Of a stretch of DNA of 64,000 bases, positions 30,424 through 42,080 are shown piece after piece. This stretch comes from Cherax quadricarinatus. Its lineage: Eukaryota; Arthropoda; Malacostraca; Decapoda; Parastacidae. Position 1 is the first letter of the stretch; every line of letters starts with the position of its first letter. Under the pieces are notes generated by a model. That model worked only from the letters and a program-made list of their open reading frames with translations. It made no database searches and was not told the origin of the DNA. The position numbers and the translations under genes were made by a program. The stretch covers positions 932,312 to 996,311 of the forward strand of contig NC_091353.1 of the NCBI RefSeq assembly GCF_038502225.1, in the 5' to 3' direction.

Positions 30424-30475
30424 TCAGGAGCTATGACTCGACCCCTGCAACCACAAATAGGCGAGTACATATATT
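30056..30475 (+). pseudogene. LINE reverse-transcriptase C-terminus and duplicated 3' tail
   Basis: Plus frames read RKDIITTYKILRVVDKVNRD, RMFQRWDRNKG and KYFFSHIVVRKWNSLASDVV with VEAGIIHAFKARYDKAHGAG. This is the same C-terminal region as 9860-10160. The 3' tail aaccacaattaggtgagtac is followed by (AC)n and then a second copy of the terminal phrase (gactcgacccctgcaaccac, ataggcgagtac). The tail therefore consists of tandem terminal units separated by a microsatellite. Confidence 0.85.
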
Positions 30476-30479
30476 AGAG

Positions 30480-30950
30480 CCACAAGTGCCTAATCAGCGT
30501 ATTTTTTAATATCATAACAGACACATGCAAGCCGATATCTTGATTAACAGCGATAACTTATCAAGATACAAGCAACACATAAAACTGGTACATGCATATT
30601 CCGTAGTGCCGGCAATAGTGAAAAAAATATGAACGTTGCAGAACGTGATTCGTTCCTTGTGGAGTCTTTATCAAACCATGACGAAGTTTTGTACACTGCC
30701 AAACGCTGTATCAATAAACGCGTTGTCTGCAACAGGTGTATTTTCTTCACGTACTTGATGCTGCTAACAGCCGTTGAAGCGTTTGTTAACGTTACTCTGA
30801 ATAACGGAAATATTCATTTGTTAGCACTTAGTTTTAGAATATTCTCTTATTTTTAGAGATATCGTCTATAACAGTTTTTAATTGCGTATTCTGTTACTGT
30901 TGTTCATTTATATATAAATAATGCAAGAGGTAATCGATAATGCTGGTAAT
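30480..30950. other. Unique sequence
   Basis: I see no supported feature in this stretch. Confidence 0.4.
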
Positions 30951-32040
30951 TGTAGTGGCGTGGGGGTGCAGCTAGGAGTGTAGTGGTGTGGGGGTGAAGC
31001 TAGGAGTGTAGTGGTGTGGGGGTGCAGCTAGGAGTGTAGTGGTGTGGGGGTGAAGCTAGGAGTGTAGTGGTGTGGGGGTGCAGCTAGGAGTGTAGTGGTG
31101 TGGGGATGCAGCTAGGAGTGTAGTGGTGTGGGGGTGCAGCTAGGAGTGTAGTGGTGTGGGGGTGCAGCTAGGAGTGTAGTGGTGTGGGGGTGAAGCTAGG
31201 AGTGTAGTGGTGTGGGGGTGAAGCTAGGAGTGTAGTGGTGTGGGGGTGCAGCTAGGAGTGTTGTGGTGTGGGGGTGCAGCTAGGAGTGTAGTGGTGTGGA
31301 GGTGCAGCTAGGAGTGTAGTGGTGTGGGGGTGCAGCTAGGAGTGTAGTGGTGTGGTGGTGCAGCTAGGAGTGTAGTGGTGTGGGGGTGCAGCTAGGAGTG
31401 TAGTGGTGTGGGGGTGCAGCTAGGAGCGTAGTGGTGTGGGGGTGCAGCTAGGAGTGTAGTGGTTTGGGTGGTGCAGTTAGGACTGTAGTGGCGTGGGTGT
31501 TGCAGCTAGGAGTGTAGTGGCGTGGGTGTTGCAGCTAGGAGTGTAGTGGCGTGGGTGTTGCAGCTAGGAGTGTAGTGGCGTGGGTGTTGCAGCTAGGAGT
31601 GTAGTGGCGTGGGTGTTGCAGCTAGGAGTGTAGTGGCGTGGGTGTTGCAGCTAGGAGTGTAGTGGCGTGGGTGGTGCAGCTAGGATTGTAGTGGCGTGGG
31701 TGTTGCAGCTAGGAGTGTAGTGGCGTGGGTGGTGCAGCTAGGATTGTAGTGGCGTGGGTGTTGCAGCAAGGAGTGTAGTGGCGTGGGTGTTGCAGCTAGG
31801 AGTGTAGTGGCGTGGGTGGTGCAGCTAGGATTGTAGTGGCGTGGGTGTTGCAGCTAGGAGTGTAGTGGCGTGGGTGTTGCAGCTAGGATTGTAGTGGCGT
31901 GGGTGTTGCAGCTAGGAGTGTAGTGGCGTGGGTGTTGCAGCTAGGAGTGTAGTGGCGTGGGTGTTGCAGCTAGGAGTGTAGTGGCGTGGGTGTTGCAGCT
32001 AGGAGTGTAGTGGCGTTGGTGGTGCAGCTAGGATTGGTTG
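30951..32040. repeat. 28/29-bp minisatellite with two unit classes
   Basis: About 38 units. The left block (to about 31455) has 28-bp units with gtagtggtgtgggggtgcag. The right block has 29-bp units with gtagtggcgtgggtgttgca. The transition is sharp, across one intermediate unit at about 31455-31500. Each left unit carries a run of four to five G. Confidence 0.97.
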
Positions 32041-32054
32041 TGGGTAGTAGTTTC

Positions 32055-32218
<164 letters not shown>

Positions 32219-32289
32219 CTATTTCAACAAGCACATGATACAATTTACACAGACCTAATTGACATCAATAATTGACATCAATAACACAC

Positions 32290-32855
32290 AATATAGAAAG
32301 GCAGTAGTGATGTTCACTTGGAAAGGAAGTAATTGTCTTCACAGGTCTCTAGTGGGTGTTGAGATGCAGCTCTTGAGCTTACAGTTCCTGTGATTCATTT
32401 AAGTTCTGAACAATAGCTCAAGGAATGCAGGAACTGGGAAAACCAGAGATGATACTTCTCTCTGTCTTATAGCGACCGAAAAATATATATTTACGTATTG
32501 TATTTACATTATATCTGTTTTCGTATCTGAATTCCCTATATAATTTGGTGAAGAAAATATTTATATTATAAAAAGTACATATCTAACTTATGAGTATAAC
32601 TTTGTATATAATTGAAGAGAATTATCGATTCCTTCACATCAGAAACGCATTAGGAAGGTGACAATATACACAAGAAGCTTTTCCAGTGACATATATCTAT
32701 GTTGAGTTACAGTTGTAATGATGTTGTCGCTGATAAAATAATTTATAAGTCAAATATGGTCATTAGAGCTGTTCGGAAACGACAATTTCAGGATCAGATA
32801 CAACAAAGCTGATTTCCAGACATCCCTTAACAGACGCAGAATGTTGTTCACTCTG
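32290..32855. other. Unique sequence
   Basis: I see no supported feature in this stretch. Confidence 0.4.
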
Positions 32856-32857
32856 TG

Positions 32858-33112
32858 TTCCTGGAATTTACCTGGAGAGTTTACCTGGAGAGAGTTCCGG
32901 GGGTCAACGCCCCCGCGGCCCGGTCTGTGACCAGGCCTCCTTAGGTCAGTGTCCCAGGATGCGACCCACACCAGTCGACTAACACCCAGGTACCCATTTT
33001 ACTGATGGGGAACATAGACAACAGGTGGAAAGAAACACGTCCAATGTTTCTACTCTGGCTGGGAATCGAACCCAAGCCCTCACCGTGTGAAGCGTGAAAC
33101 AATATCCTAGAG
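32858..33112 (-). mobile_element. tRNA-derived SINE joined to a second SINE fragment
   Basis: On minus, from about 33108, gcttgggttcgattcccagc contains a perfect pol III B box (ggttcgattcc). The body continues gtgtttctttccacctgttg and acccattttactgatgg read on the other strand, and ends at caggatgcgac, as in 7838-8105. It abuts a second repeat at 32862-32943 (ttacctggagagagttccgg, gcccggtctgtgaccaggcc), another element I recall as common in decapods. Both are non-coding. Confidence 0.75.
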
Positions 33113-33331
33113 CACCTTGTATCTGGTTTATCAGAAGGAAACATGACTCATTGGGTACGATTGATATGTTTGTGTTGACGGTGGCGAGAGCACTCGCATT
33201 GCCGAACATAGATTGTAAACATCGTCCACCTTCTCTGCAACATCCCCCACTACCACACCCACATAAATACAAACTCAGTTGTGCCAGCCTCCTTCTCACC
33301 AACCAGCATTCATTCAGCTGTCTATACTTAC

Positions 33332-33377
33332 CTCGTATTTCCAGGAAACAATTAAGGCACGACATTTTTAGTACCAG
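33332..33377 (-). CDS. Candidate small exon B with strong splice sites
   Basis: Reading minus, a polypyrimidine run and gtaacag end at 33378. A 46-bp segment follows and then the donor GAG|gtaagtat at 33332/33331, which matches the consensus closely. It carries ATG TCG TGC CTT (MSCLNCFLEIR) but is also open in that frame from its first base (LVLK before the M). Joined to candidate exon A in phase 0 the frame stays open. No homology is recognised. The segment could be a chance arrangement. Confidence 0.25.
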
Positions 33378-33575
33378 CTGTTACAAAAAAAAATAAATAA
33401 AACTCTCCGAGTGTTTTCAGTACACGACAGACTACACCCATTTCACTATGCTCCATAATGTAAATTAATGTTATATGTGGTCCAACAGTGGAAACTGGTG
33501 CCTGTTAAAATAGAGTATTCTTCCCCGCTCATGTGGCGAGCCGCCTGCATAACACATAATTAATCAAGGACGTAC

Positions 33576-33837
33576 CTTGTGCTGTGATGTTTCAGTTGTA
33601 GTGGTTGATGCTTCGCTTGGAGTCCTTGAAGTGTTTGTTTTGGTAAAACCTGTTTCGTGGGCTCGCTGGAAAGATAACGAGGGACGTAGGGTTTCCGTAG
33701 TGATGTCAGCTTGTTGAGGTGGAGAGAGTGGTGTCGGTGAGTATATGGGTGCTGAGGTGGGCGTGCAAACAACGGGCGTGTGAAACAGAATACGAGGGTG
33801 TCGTTTGGCATCGATCCGCTGCCCACACCCAAACACT
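33576..33837 (-). CDS. Candidate exon A, Ser/Thr/Pro-rich
   Basis: On minus the sequence tttttgtttctatattgcag precedes 33837, and CACAAG|gtacgt follows 33576, both good splice signals around a 262-bp segment. The phase-0 frame reads CGQRIDAKRHPRILFHTP early and TPSEASTTTTETSQHK at the end. A second frame is also open. No known domain is visible. The Ser/Thr-rich composition would fit a mucin-like linker. It is one of the few stretches here with exon-like boundaries and no repeat content. Confidence 0.3.
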
Positions 33838-34845
33838 CTGCAATATAGAAACAAAAATCAGCCAGAAATTCTCTGGAACAAAAGAAAAACACACAACGCA
33901 CCGTTCCCATCCGGATCCTTGTATTAATGCAAACCCGCTAGTTAATTCAGGTAATTTATACATAGTGAGGCAGTGTAAGTATATAATTACATTGCGCTTG
34001 ACATAATTCTCTGAAGCCACGCCAATGTGGCAATAGTCGGTGTAGCTGGAGGGGCATCGCGTGCCTGTGATCATTATTACATCAAGAACACGTACAATGG
34101 TTGCCATTATCTTGACGTTCAACAGGACGTTCACATCAAAGTTTTTTTTTTGTGCACTCTAGGGTGAGTTGAATAATGATGAAATATTGCAGCCACTGTG
34201 AAGCTGTTTTCAGAATTAATAATTTTATTTTTTTTAAAATACTCGAAAAAAAAAATTGTGGTGGTTACACGATTCGAGAAAAGATATCCCAGTGTCCTAT
34301 AACCCCAGCTCTTTCTACTAAGCAAATATAATAATGGGGTGTGCGGCGTAAGCCCTCATCGCAGTTAAAATTTAGAACAGAAGATTTGAAGCCAACCAGA
34401 ACAGACTCGCAAATGATCACATAGAAACATCCAAATTCCTTAAAAAATTCCAGATTGGCATTTACCTACACAGCCAAAAAAACAAATAGATCCTTCCACT
34501 AAGTTACAGCAGCAAAGGAAGTTAAAAACCAATAATAAGAGGCAATCTGTAGTACTCTCACAGAGACTAATTTCCCCAAAACAAATACTGTTTACAGAAT
34601 AAATTATCAAGTTGATGATTTACAGCCGCTCGGATGAGACAATCTCTAATGACTGTATGAAGACCAGTTATCAATTTTCCAAATTTCTTTAACGAAATAG
34701 ACAAATTGGCATCTAAATTGCCCCAAAAAAACCCAGATATTAAACTGAGAGAATTAAATTAGCGTTAAATATTCGAAGACAGTCAGACGAAACCTCTCCA
34801 GTTATTGCACGGTAACTAATTTGTGTAATAAAACTAATAACTTAA
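33838..34845. other. Unique sequence, possible upstream coding segment
   Basis: A minus-strand frame opens with ATG at 34134 (MNVLLNVKIMATIVRVLDVI...) and runs in a different phase into the candidate exon A region. Its CPSSYTDYCHIG phrase is cysteine-bearing but too short to assign. Otherwise nothing is recognised. Confidence 0.25.
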
Positions 34846-34847
34846 AA

Positions 34848-35456
34848 TGAACACAACCCACAACATCGTGGCTGCAACAAATCACAACCCACAACACCGT
34901 GGCTGCAACAAATCACAACCCACAACACCGTGGCTGCAGCAAATCACAACCCACAACATCCTGGCTGCAGCAACTCACAACCCACAGCATCTTGGCTGCA
35001 ACAACTCACAACCCACAACACCGTGGCTGCAACAAATCACAACCCACAACATCGTGGCTGCAACAAATCACAACCCACAACATCCTGGCTGCAGCAACTC
35101 ACAACCCACAGCATCTTGGCTGCAACAACTCACAACAAATCACAACCCACACCGTGGCTGCAACAAATCACAACCCACAACATCGTGGCTGCAACAAATC
35201 ACAACCCACAACATCCTGGCTGCAGCAACTCACAACCCACAACATCTTGGCTGCAACAACTCACAACCCACAACACCGTTGCTGCAACAACTCACAACCC
35301 ACAACACCGTTGCTGCAACAACTCACAACCCACAACACCGTGGCTGCAACAACTCACAACCCACAACACCGTGGCTGCAACAAATCACAACCCACAACAT
35401 CCTGGCTGCAGCAACTCACAACCCACAACATCGTGACTGCAACAACTCACAATTAG
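34848..35456. repeat. 31-bp minisatellite array
   Basis: About 20 units of 31 bp read caactcacaacccacaacac plus cgtggctgcaa, with c/t and a/t alternations (caccgtgg, catcctgg, catcttgg). A 124-bp (four-unit) higher-order pattern is repeated: units with catcctggctgcagc are followed by the same series of variants. Open frames rich in HNPQH and QQLTT on plus are artefacts. Confidence 0.95.
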
Positions 35457-36690
35457 TAATAGTGGTACAATTACCGACAAAATGTAAAATAAATGGACAC
35501 ATGCGAATAGTGGGACATTTGATTGTGGCAACTTAAAATAACACAGCCCAAAGTCAGTGCAAAGTTTCCTGTGAGACAAAGACACCAGCACTAATATTTT
35601 GGCTTCAGCCAAACTTTGCCACGGAATCCATTAGTACTAAGTTTTATTGCTTATTTTAGTAAATTATCAAATCTGTGTCTACTCTCAAAATGTATCGTAA
35701 TTCATAAAAGAGATATCAGGATGTACCATTGTTTTAAGTTTAAAATCCATGAAAAAAAATGTTAAATTTTTTATCTCAAGTTAAGATACAGAAGCTAAAA
35801 CTGAGATTTGTACATGAAGTCTGCGTGTCCAAAATTTCCATTAAATTCTTCTAATTATTGCTCAGCAGCACATAAAAATTAATTCTAATCAGAATTGGCA
35901 TTCTCAAGGTTAGGTTATATTCGTCAGGAAACAAGACAATTGTTTCCCTACTCGGTTCTTAGTCATATAATGACCCACCACGAGAAATAAACAATAGACA
36001 ATAAACCACAGAGAGGAGAAACAAACAATAGACAATAAACCACAGAGAGGAGAAACCAACAATAGACAATAAACCACAGAAAGTAGAAAGAAACGTATGA
36101 CGACATTCTGATCCAACTTTCACCATTAACTAGCTAGTTAATAGTCCAAGTCGGATCAAAATCTCATAAATTTCTTATATATGCGAGGAATTTGTACACA
36201 ATTCTTTACTTTCCTCATGAATCAATAAAACGTGATACGGACGTGATTTGTCCACAATTCACAGAATTCGTTTGTCAGTAATAGTATATTTCAAACTACA
36301 ATCACAAAATTCAAATATTTTTTTAAAGAAACGGGAGTAAGTTCGAGAACTGAAGCAAATTTTGTAAACTGTCAACTACAGTTAAGAGTCCAAATCTTCT
36401 TCTAAGATTCATTAGTTATGAAGGAATGGAAGCAATCAGATGAACCAATCACAAATCACTAGATAAAAAGTCATTAATATATTTCTGTAAACTTTTGAAT
36501 AAAATTATTACATAAATCAATAATTTAATTTTTGTTATTTCCATATAATTGTTGCATAAAAAATCAATTATTTCATTTCGGTAATTGCTTCTATAAAATT
36601 ATTGCATCAAAATCAGTAATTTATGTAATTCTTCAGTAAAACTGGTAATTTGGCTCACGAATTCGTAATATCAAGATCACAAACTAATAC
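35457..36690. other. Unique AT-rich sequence with a small three-copy repeat
   Basis: At 35983-36085 the phrase aacaatagacaataaaccac recurs three times with a period of about 34 bp. The remainder is AT-rich without a recognised gene. Confidence 0.6.
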
Positions 36691-36691
36691 C

Positions 36692-36800
36692 GGTACGGGT
36701 GGAGCTTGAACCCATGGCGACTGAGTCGAAAAATTCACAGACCACTTGAGAGCTTCAGGAATCACTTGACATGGTTCGAGTCCCACCTGTTTCGTGATTT
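36692..36800. mobile_element. Inverted pair of tRNA T-arm-like sequences (SINE remnant)
   Basis: The phrase catggttcgagtcccacctg on plus (36770-36789) contains a perfect B box (ggttcgagtcc). On minus, around 36719-36697, the matching ccatgggttcaagctccacc appears. Together with atcac at each side this is an imperfect inverted pair, probably two tRNA-derived SINE heads in opposite orientation. Too short and diverged for a functional tRNA. Confidence 0.45.
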
Positions 36801-36933
36801 GGCAACTTGGCATCTACACTGCTAAAGATACATAAAAAATATCTACGATTAAAATACACGAGGGTTTAACGCTTGAAACAATCACAAAAAGGAGCAATAA
36901 AGAAAGGCAGAGTGTAATATAAAGCTGTTCTTT

Positions 36934-36975
36934 ATTGATAAAGTTTTTCCCAGGCAGTGGTTTTTTCAAGTCGTG
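36934..36975 (-). ncRNA. Eroded hammerhead-like motif, copy 7
   Basis: On minus: ACGAC, UUGAAAA, AA, CCA-CUGCC-UGG, GAA, then AAACUUUAU and CAAUAAAG. Core, GAA and downstream CAAUAAAG are recognisable. Stem III and stem I are mutated, so this is a decayed terminal repeat. Confidence 0.4.
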
Positions 36976-36989
36976 AAAATCAATTTATT

Positions 36990-37600
36990 TAACTTAACTG
37001 TCAATTCAAAATTTATACAGCCTAAACTGACCACAAATCAATTCTTGATCATCGCTGAAAAGTCTGAAACCGATTATGGAGGCATTTTTCAGCAATGACT
37101 GAAATGAAATCGGCAAATTAATACCAACTCTAATAACAATTCCACCTGGCTAAGGATCTTCCGAGGCTTGTTGAAGTTATCCCAGCGTAACCAAATCTGG
37201 GAACAGTCTATATCAAATTAACCAGAGGACACCAACACACGCCAGGATTTGCATAAACTTTTTTCTTGCATTACACCGCCGGTGAAAAATACGAGTACAT
37301 AACGTATTTTCAAGTTATAAGAGAAAAACTTTAAGGAGGACAAAAATCAGCCAACCACTTGAAGTTCCCTCATCGGGGATACCTAATTAAATTATAACTC
37401 ATTATCGTAAGTTATTCTGAGAGTATAAAAACAATATTGATATATTTCCAGAGGAAAAAATCTCATGATAACAATCTGAGTATCGTATATGATACATAAA
37501 ATATTATAGTTATTAATGACGATAGCATTTTCGACTTAACAAAATATTTGTAAAACGTAAACGATATGATGTGTCATCACCATTAACAAATCTATGGTGT
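36990..37600. other. Unique AT-rich sequence
   Basis: I see no supported feature in this stretch. Confidence 0.4.
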
Positions 37601-37604
37601 TACG

Positions 37605-37848
37605 TCACAGTAAGAAAAAAGTTATGGTGATGCAGCAATGCATTAAGACAGTAACAGTGGTCCATAATTATGATACGAAAGTCACTGTGTTCCATTCTGG
37701 TGTTTAGAAAGTTATAATATTGTATCACTATATTACGTAAGTAATTGAGTTACATTATAGTATCACCAAAATCTAGGTGTTTCATTAGTGTATTAATAAA
37801 TTAATTGTGTTTCATTACTGTATCAATAAAGCTAATTTTATCCATCAG
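37605..37848. repeat. Degenerate left edge of the 30-bp super-array
   Basis: Irregular units with gtt(c/a)cat...gtattaa(g/t)aaagtta resemble the 30-bp unit that follows but differ at many positions and in length. This is expected for an array edge no longer homogenised by exchange. Confidence 0.7.
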
Positions 37849-40680
37849 TGTTCTACCACTGTATAATGAAAGTTATGATGTTCCATCACTGTATAATGAA
37901 AGTTATGATGTTCCATCACTGTATAATGAAAGTTATGATGTTCCATCACTGTATAATGAAAGTTATGATGTTCCATCACTGTATAATGAAAGTTATGATG
38001 TTCCATCACTGTATAATGAAAGTTATGATGTTCCATCACTGTATAATGAAAGTTATGATGTTCCATCACTGTATAATGAAAGTTATGATGTTCCATCACT
38101 GTATAATGAAAGTTATGATGTTCCATCACTGTATAATGAAAGTTATGATGTTCCATCACTGTATAATGAAAGTTATGTTGTTCCTTCACTGTATAATGAA
38201 AGTTATGATGTTCCATCACTGTATAATGAAAGTTATGATGTTCCATCACTGTATAATGAAAGTTATGATGTTCCATCACTGTATAATGAAAGTTATGTTG
38301 TTCCATCACTGTATAATGAAAGTTATGTTGTTCCATCACTGTATAATGAAAGTTATGTTGTTCCATCACTGTATAATGAAAGTTATGTTGTTCCTTCACT
38401 GTATAATGAAAGTTATGTTGTTTCATCACTGTATAATGAAAGTTATGTTGTTTCATCACTGTATAATGAAAGTTATGATGTTCCATCACTGTATAATGAA
38501 AGTTATGTTGTTCCTTCACTGTATAATGAAAGTTATGTTGTTCCATCACTGTATAATGAAAGTTATGTTGTTCCATCACTGTATAATGAAAGTTATGTTG
38601 TTCCATCACTGTATAATGAAAGTTATGTTGTTTCATCACTGTATAATGAAAGTTATGTTGTTTCATCACTGTATAATGAAAGTTATGATGTTCCATCACT
38701 GTATAATGAAAGTTATGATGTTCCATCACTGTATAATGAAAGTTATGTTGTTTCATCACTGTATAATGAAAGTTATGATGTTCCATCACTGTATAATGAA
38801 AGTTATGTTGTTCCATAACTGTATAATGAAAGTTATGTTGTTCCATAACTGTATAATGAAAGTTATGATGTTCTATTACTTTATAATGAAAGTTATGATG
38901 TTCCATCACTGTATAATGAAAGTTATGATGTTCTATTACTTTATAATGAAAGTTATGATGTTCCATCACTGTATAATGAAAGTTATGTTGTTTCATCACT
39001 GTATAATGAAAGTTATGTTGTTCCATAACTGTATAATGAAAGTTATGATGTTCTATTACTTTATAATGAAAGTTATGATGTTCCATCACTGTATAATGAA
39101 AGTTATGATGTTCCATCACTGTATAATGAAAGTTCGATGTTCCATCACTGTATAATGAAAGTTATGATTTTCCATCACTGTATAATGAAAGTTATGTTGT
39201 TCCATCACTGTATAATGAAAGTTATGTTGTTCCATCACTGTATAATGAAAGTTATGTTGTTCCTTCACTGTATAATGAAAGTTATGTTGTTTCATCACTG
39301 TATAATGAAAGTTATGTTGTTTCATCACTGTATAATGAAAGTTATGATGTTCCATCACTGTATAATGAAAGTTATGATGTACCATCACTGTATAATGAAA
39401 GTTATGTTGTTTCATCACTGTATAATGAAAGTTATGTTGTTCCATAACTGTATAATGAAAGTTATGATGTTCTATTACTTTATAATGAAAGTTATGATGT
39501 TCCATCACTGTATAATGAAAGTTATGATGTTCCATCACTGTATAATGAAAGTTCGATGTTCCATCACTGTATAATGAAAGTTATGATTTTCCATCACTGT
39601 ATAATGAAAGTTATAATGCTCCATCACTGTATAATGAAAGTTATGATGTTGCATGACTGTATAATGAAAGTTATGATCTTCCATCACTGTATAATGAAAG
39701 TTATGATTTTCCATCACTGTATAATTCAAATTATGATGGTCTATCACTGAATAATAAAAGTTACAATGTTTTATCATTGTATAATGAAAGTTATGATGTT
39801 TAATCATTGTACAATAAAAGTTATGATGTTTTGTAATTGTATAATAAAAGTTATGTTTTCTCGTTGTATAATGAAAATTATGATGTTCCATCACTGTATA
39901 ATGAAAATTATGATGTTCCATCACTGTATAATGAAAATTATGATGTTCCATCACTGTATAATGAAAATTATGATGTTCCATCACTGTATAATGAAAATTA
40001 TGATGTTCCATCACTGTATAATGAAAGTTATGTTGTTCCATCATTGTATAATGACAGTTACGATGTTCTATCACTGTATAATGAAAGTTATGATGTTCCA
40101 TCACTGTATAATGAAAGTTATGATGTTCCATCACTGTATAATGAAAGTTATGTTGTTCCATCATTGTATAATGACAGTTACGATGTTCTATCACTGTATA
40201 ATGAAAGTTATGATGTTCCATCACTGTATAATGAAAGTTATGATGTTCCATCACTGTATAATGAAAGTTATGATGTTCCATCACTGTATAATGAAAGTTA
40301 TGATGTGCCATCACTGTATAATGAAAGTTATGATGTGCCATCACTGTATAATGAAAGTTATGATGTTCCATCACTGTATAATGAAAGTTATGATGTTCCA
40401 TCACTGTATAATGAAAGTTATGATGTTCCATCACTGTATAATGAAAGTTATGATGTACCATCACTGTATAATGAAAGTTATGATGTTCCATCACTGTATA
40501 ATGAAAGTTATGATGTTCCATCACTGTATAATGAAAGTTATGATGTTCCATCACTGTATAATGAAAGTTATGATGTGCCATCATTGTATAATGAAAGTTA
40601 TGATGTGCCATCACTGTATAATGAAAGTTATGATGTGCCATCACTGTATAATGAAAGTTATGATGCTTCAACATTATATT
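37849..40680. repeat. 30-bp minisatellite array
   Basis: About 94 units of 30 bp: actgtataatgaaagttatg followed by atgttccatc. The left third is almost perfectly uniform (atgatgttcc). Then gttgttcc, gttgtttc and attctatt variants alternate. Ten codons per unit give the frame SLYNESYDVP on plus and NFHYTVMEHH on minus for hundreds of residues. These are artefacts of a stop-free unit. Two 29-bp units (gttcgatgttcc at 39132 and 39551) mark an internal duplication. Confidence 0.97.
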
Positions 40681-40795
40681 AACGAAGCTGACAGTTTGTT
40701 CATCATATTAAGAAAGTATTAGAGAAGTTATATTGTTCCATCACAATATTAAGAAAGTTATAGTGTTCCTTAACTGAATGTAAATATTTATATTT

Positions 40796-41885
40796 TTGTT
40801 CCATCACGGTACAGAAAGTTACGTTGTACCATCACAGTACAGAAAGTTACGTTGTTCCATCACAGTACAGAAAGGTACGTTGTACCATCACAGTACAAAA
40901 AGTTACGTTGTACCATCACAGTACAGAAAGTTACGTTGTACCATCACAGTACAGAAAGTTACGTTGTACCATCACAGTACAGAAAGTTACGTTGTTCCAT
41001 CACAGTACAGAAAGTTACGTTGTTCCATCACAGTACAGAAAGTTACGTTGTTCCATCACAGTACAGAAAGTTACGTTGTACCATCACAGTACAGAAAGTT
41101 ACGTTGTTCCATTACAGTACAGAAAGTTACGTTGTACCATCACAGTACAGAAAGTTACGTTGTTCCATCACAGTACAGAAAGTTACGTTGTACCATCACA
41201 GTACAGAAAGTTACGTTGTTCCATCACAGTACAGAAAGTTACGTTGTACCATCACAGTACAGAAAGTTACGTTGTTCCATCACAGTACAGAAAGTTACGT
41301 TGTTCCATCACAGTACAGAGAGTTACGTTGTTCCATCACAGTACAGAAAGTTACGTTGTTCCATCACAGTACAGAAAGTTACGTTGTACCATCACAGTAC
41401 AGAAAGTTACGTTGTTCCATCACAGTACAGAAAGTTACGTTGTACCATCACAGTACAGAAAGTTACGTTGTTTCATCACAGTACAGAAAGTTACGTTGTT
41501 CCATCAGTACAGAAAGTTACGTTGTTCCATCACAGTACAGAAAGTTACGTTGTTCCATCACAGTACAGAAAGTTACGTTGTACCATCACAGTACAGAAAG
41601 TTACGTTGTTCCATCACAGTACAGAAAGTTACGTTGTACCATCACAGTACAGAAAGTTACGTTGTACCATCACAGTACAGAAAGTTACGTTGTTCCATCA
41701 CAGTACAGATAGTTACGTTGTACCATCACAGTACAGAAAGTTACGTTGTTCCATCACAGTACAGAAAGTTACGTTGTTCCATCACAGTACAGAGAGTTAC
41801 GTCGTTCCATCACTGTACAGAGAGTTACGTTGTTCCATCACTGTACAAAGAGTTACGTTGTTCCATCACTGGATTAGAGAATTAA
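40796..41885. repeat. 28-bp minisatellite related to the 30-bp array
   Basis: About 38 units of 28 bp: acagaaagttacgttgttcc plus atcacagt, with ttcc/tacc alternation. The shared frame gaaagtta(t/c)g...gttccatcac shows descent from the neighbouring 30-bp unit with a 2-bp loss and substitutions. Confidence 0.96.
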
Positions 41886-42080
41886 TTTTGTTCCATTATT
41901 GTATTAAAATAGCTATACCGTTCCATCACTGTATTAAGAAAGTTATATTGTTACATTACTGTATTAGAGAAGTTATATTGCACTATTACTGTATTAACAA
42001 GGTTATATTAACCATCAATTTATCAGTAAGGTTATATTAATCATCACTATCAACAATGTTATATTATTTCTCGTAGTCAG
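41886..42080. repeat. Degenerate right edge of the super-array
   Basis: Decayed units of about 30 bp (gtattaagaaagttatattg and gttacattact) continue the array. Further units resume after the foldback insertion at 42263-42390. Confidence 0.75.

Noticed and set aside
33560..33910. Second open frame over candidate exon A (116 codons)
   Set aside because: It extends through the acceptor site without respecting it and is out of phase with candidate exon B. I kept the phase-0 frame as more consistent, although neither is proven.
36770..36793. Functional tRNA gene
   Set aside because: A B box is present but no acceptor stem, anticodon arm or A box at the right distance can be drawn.
37805..40722. 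Repeat proteins SLYNESYDVP, NFHYTVMEHH and KVMMFHHCI
   Set aside because: The 30-bp unit is ten codons and stop-free in several frames on both strands. Simultaneous open frames argue against coding.
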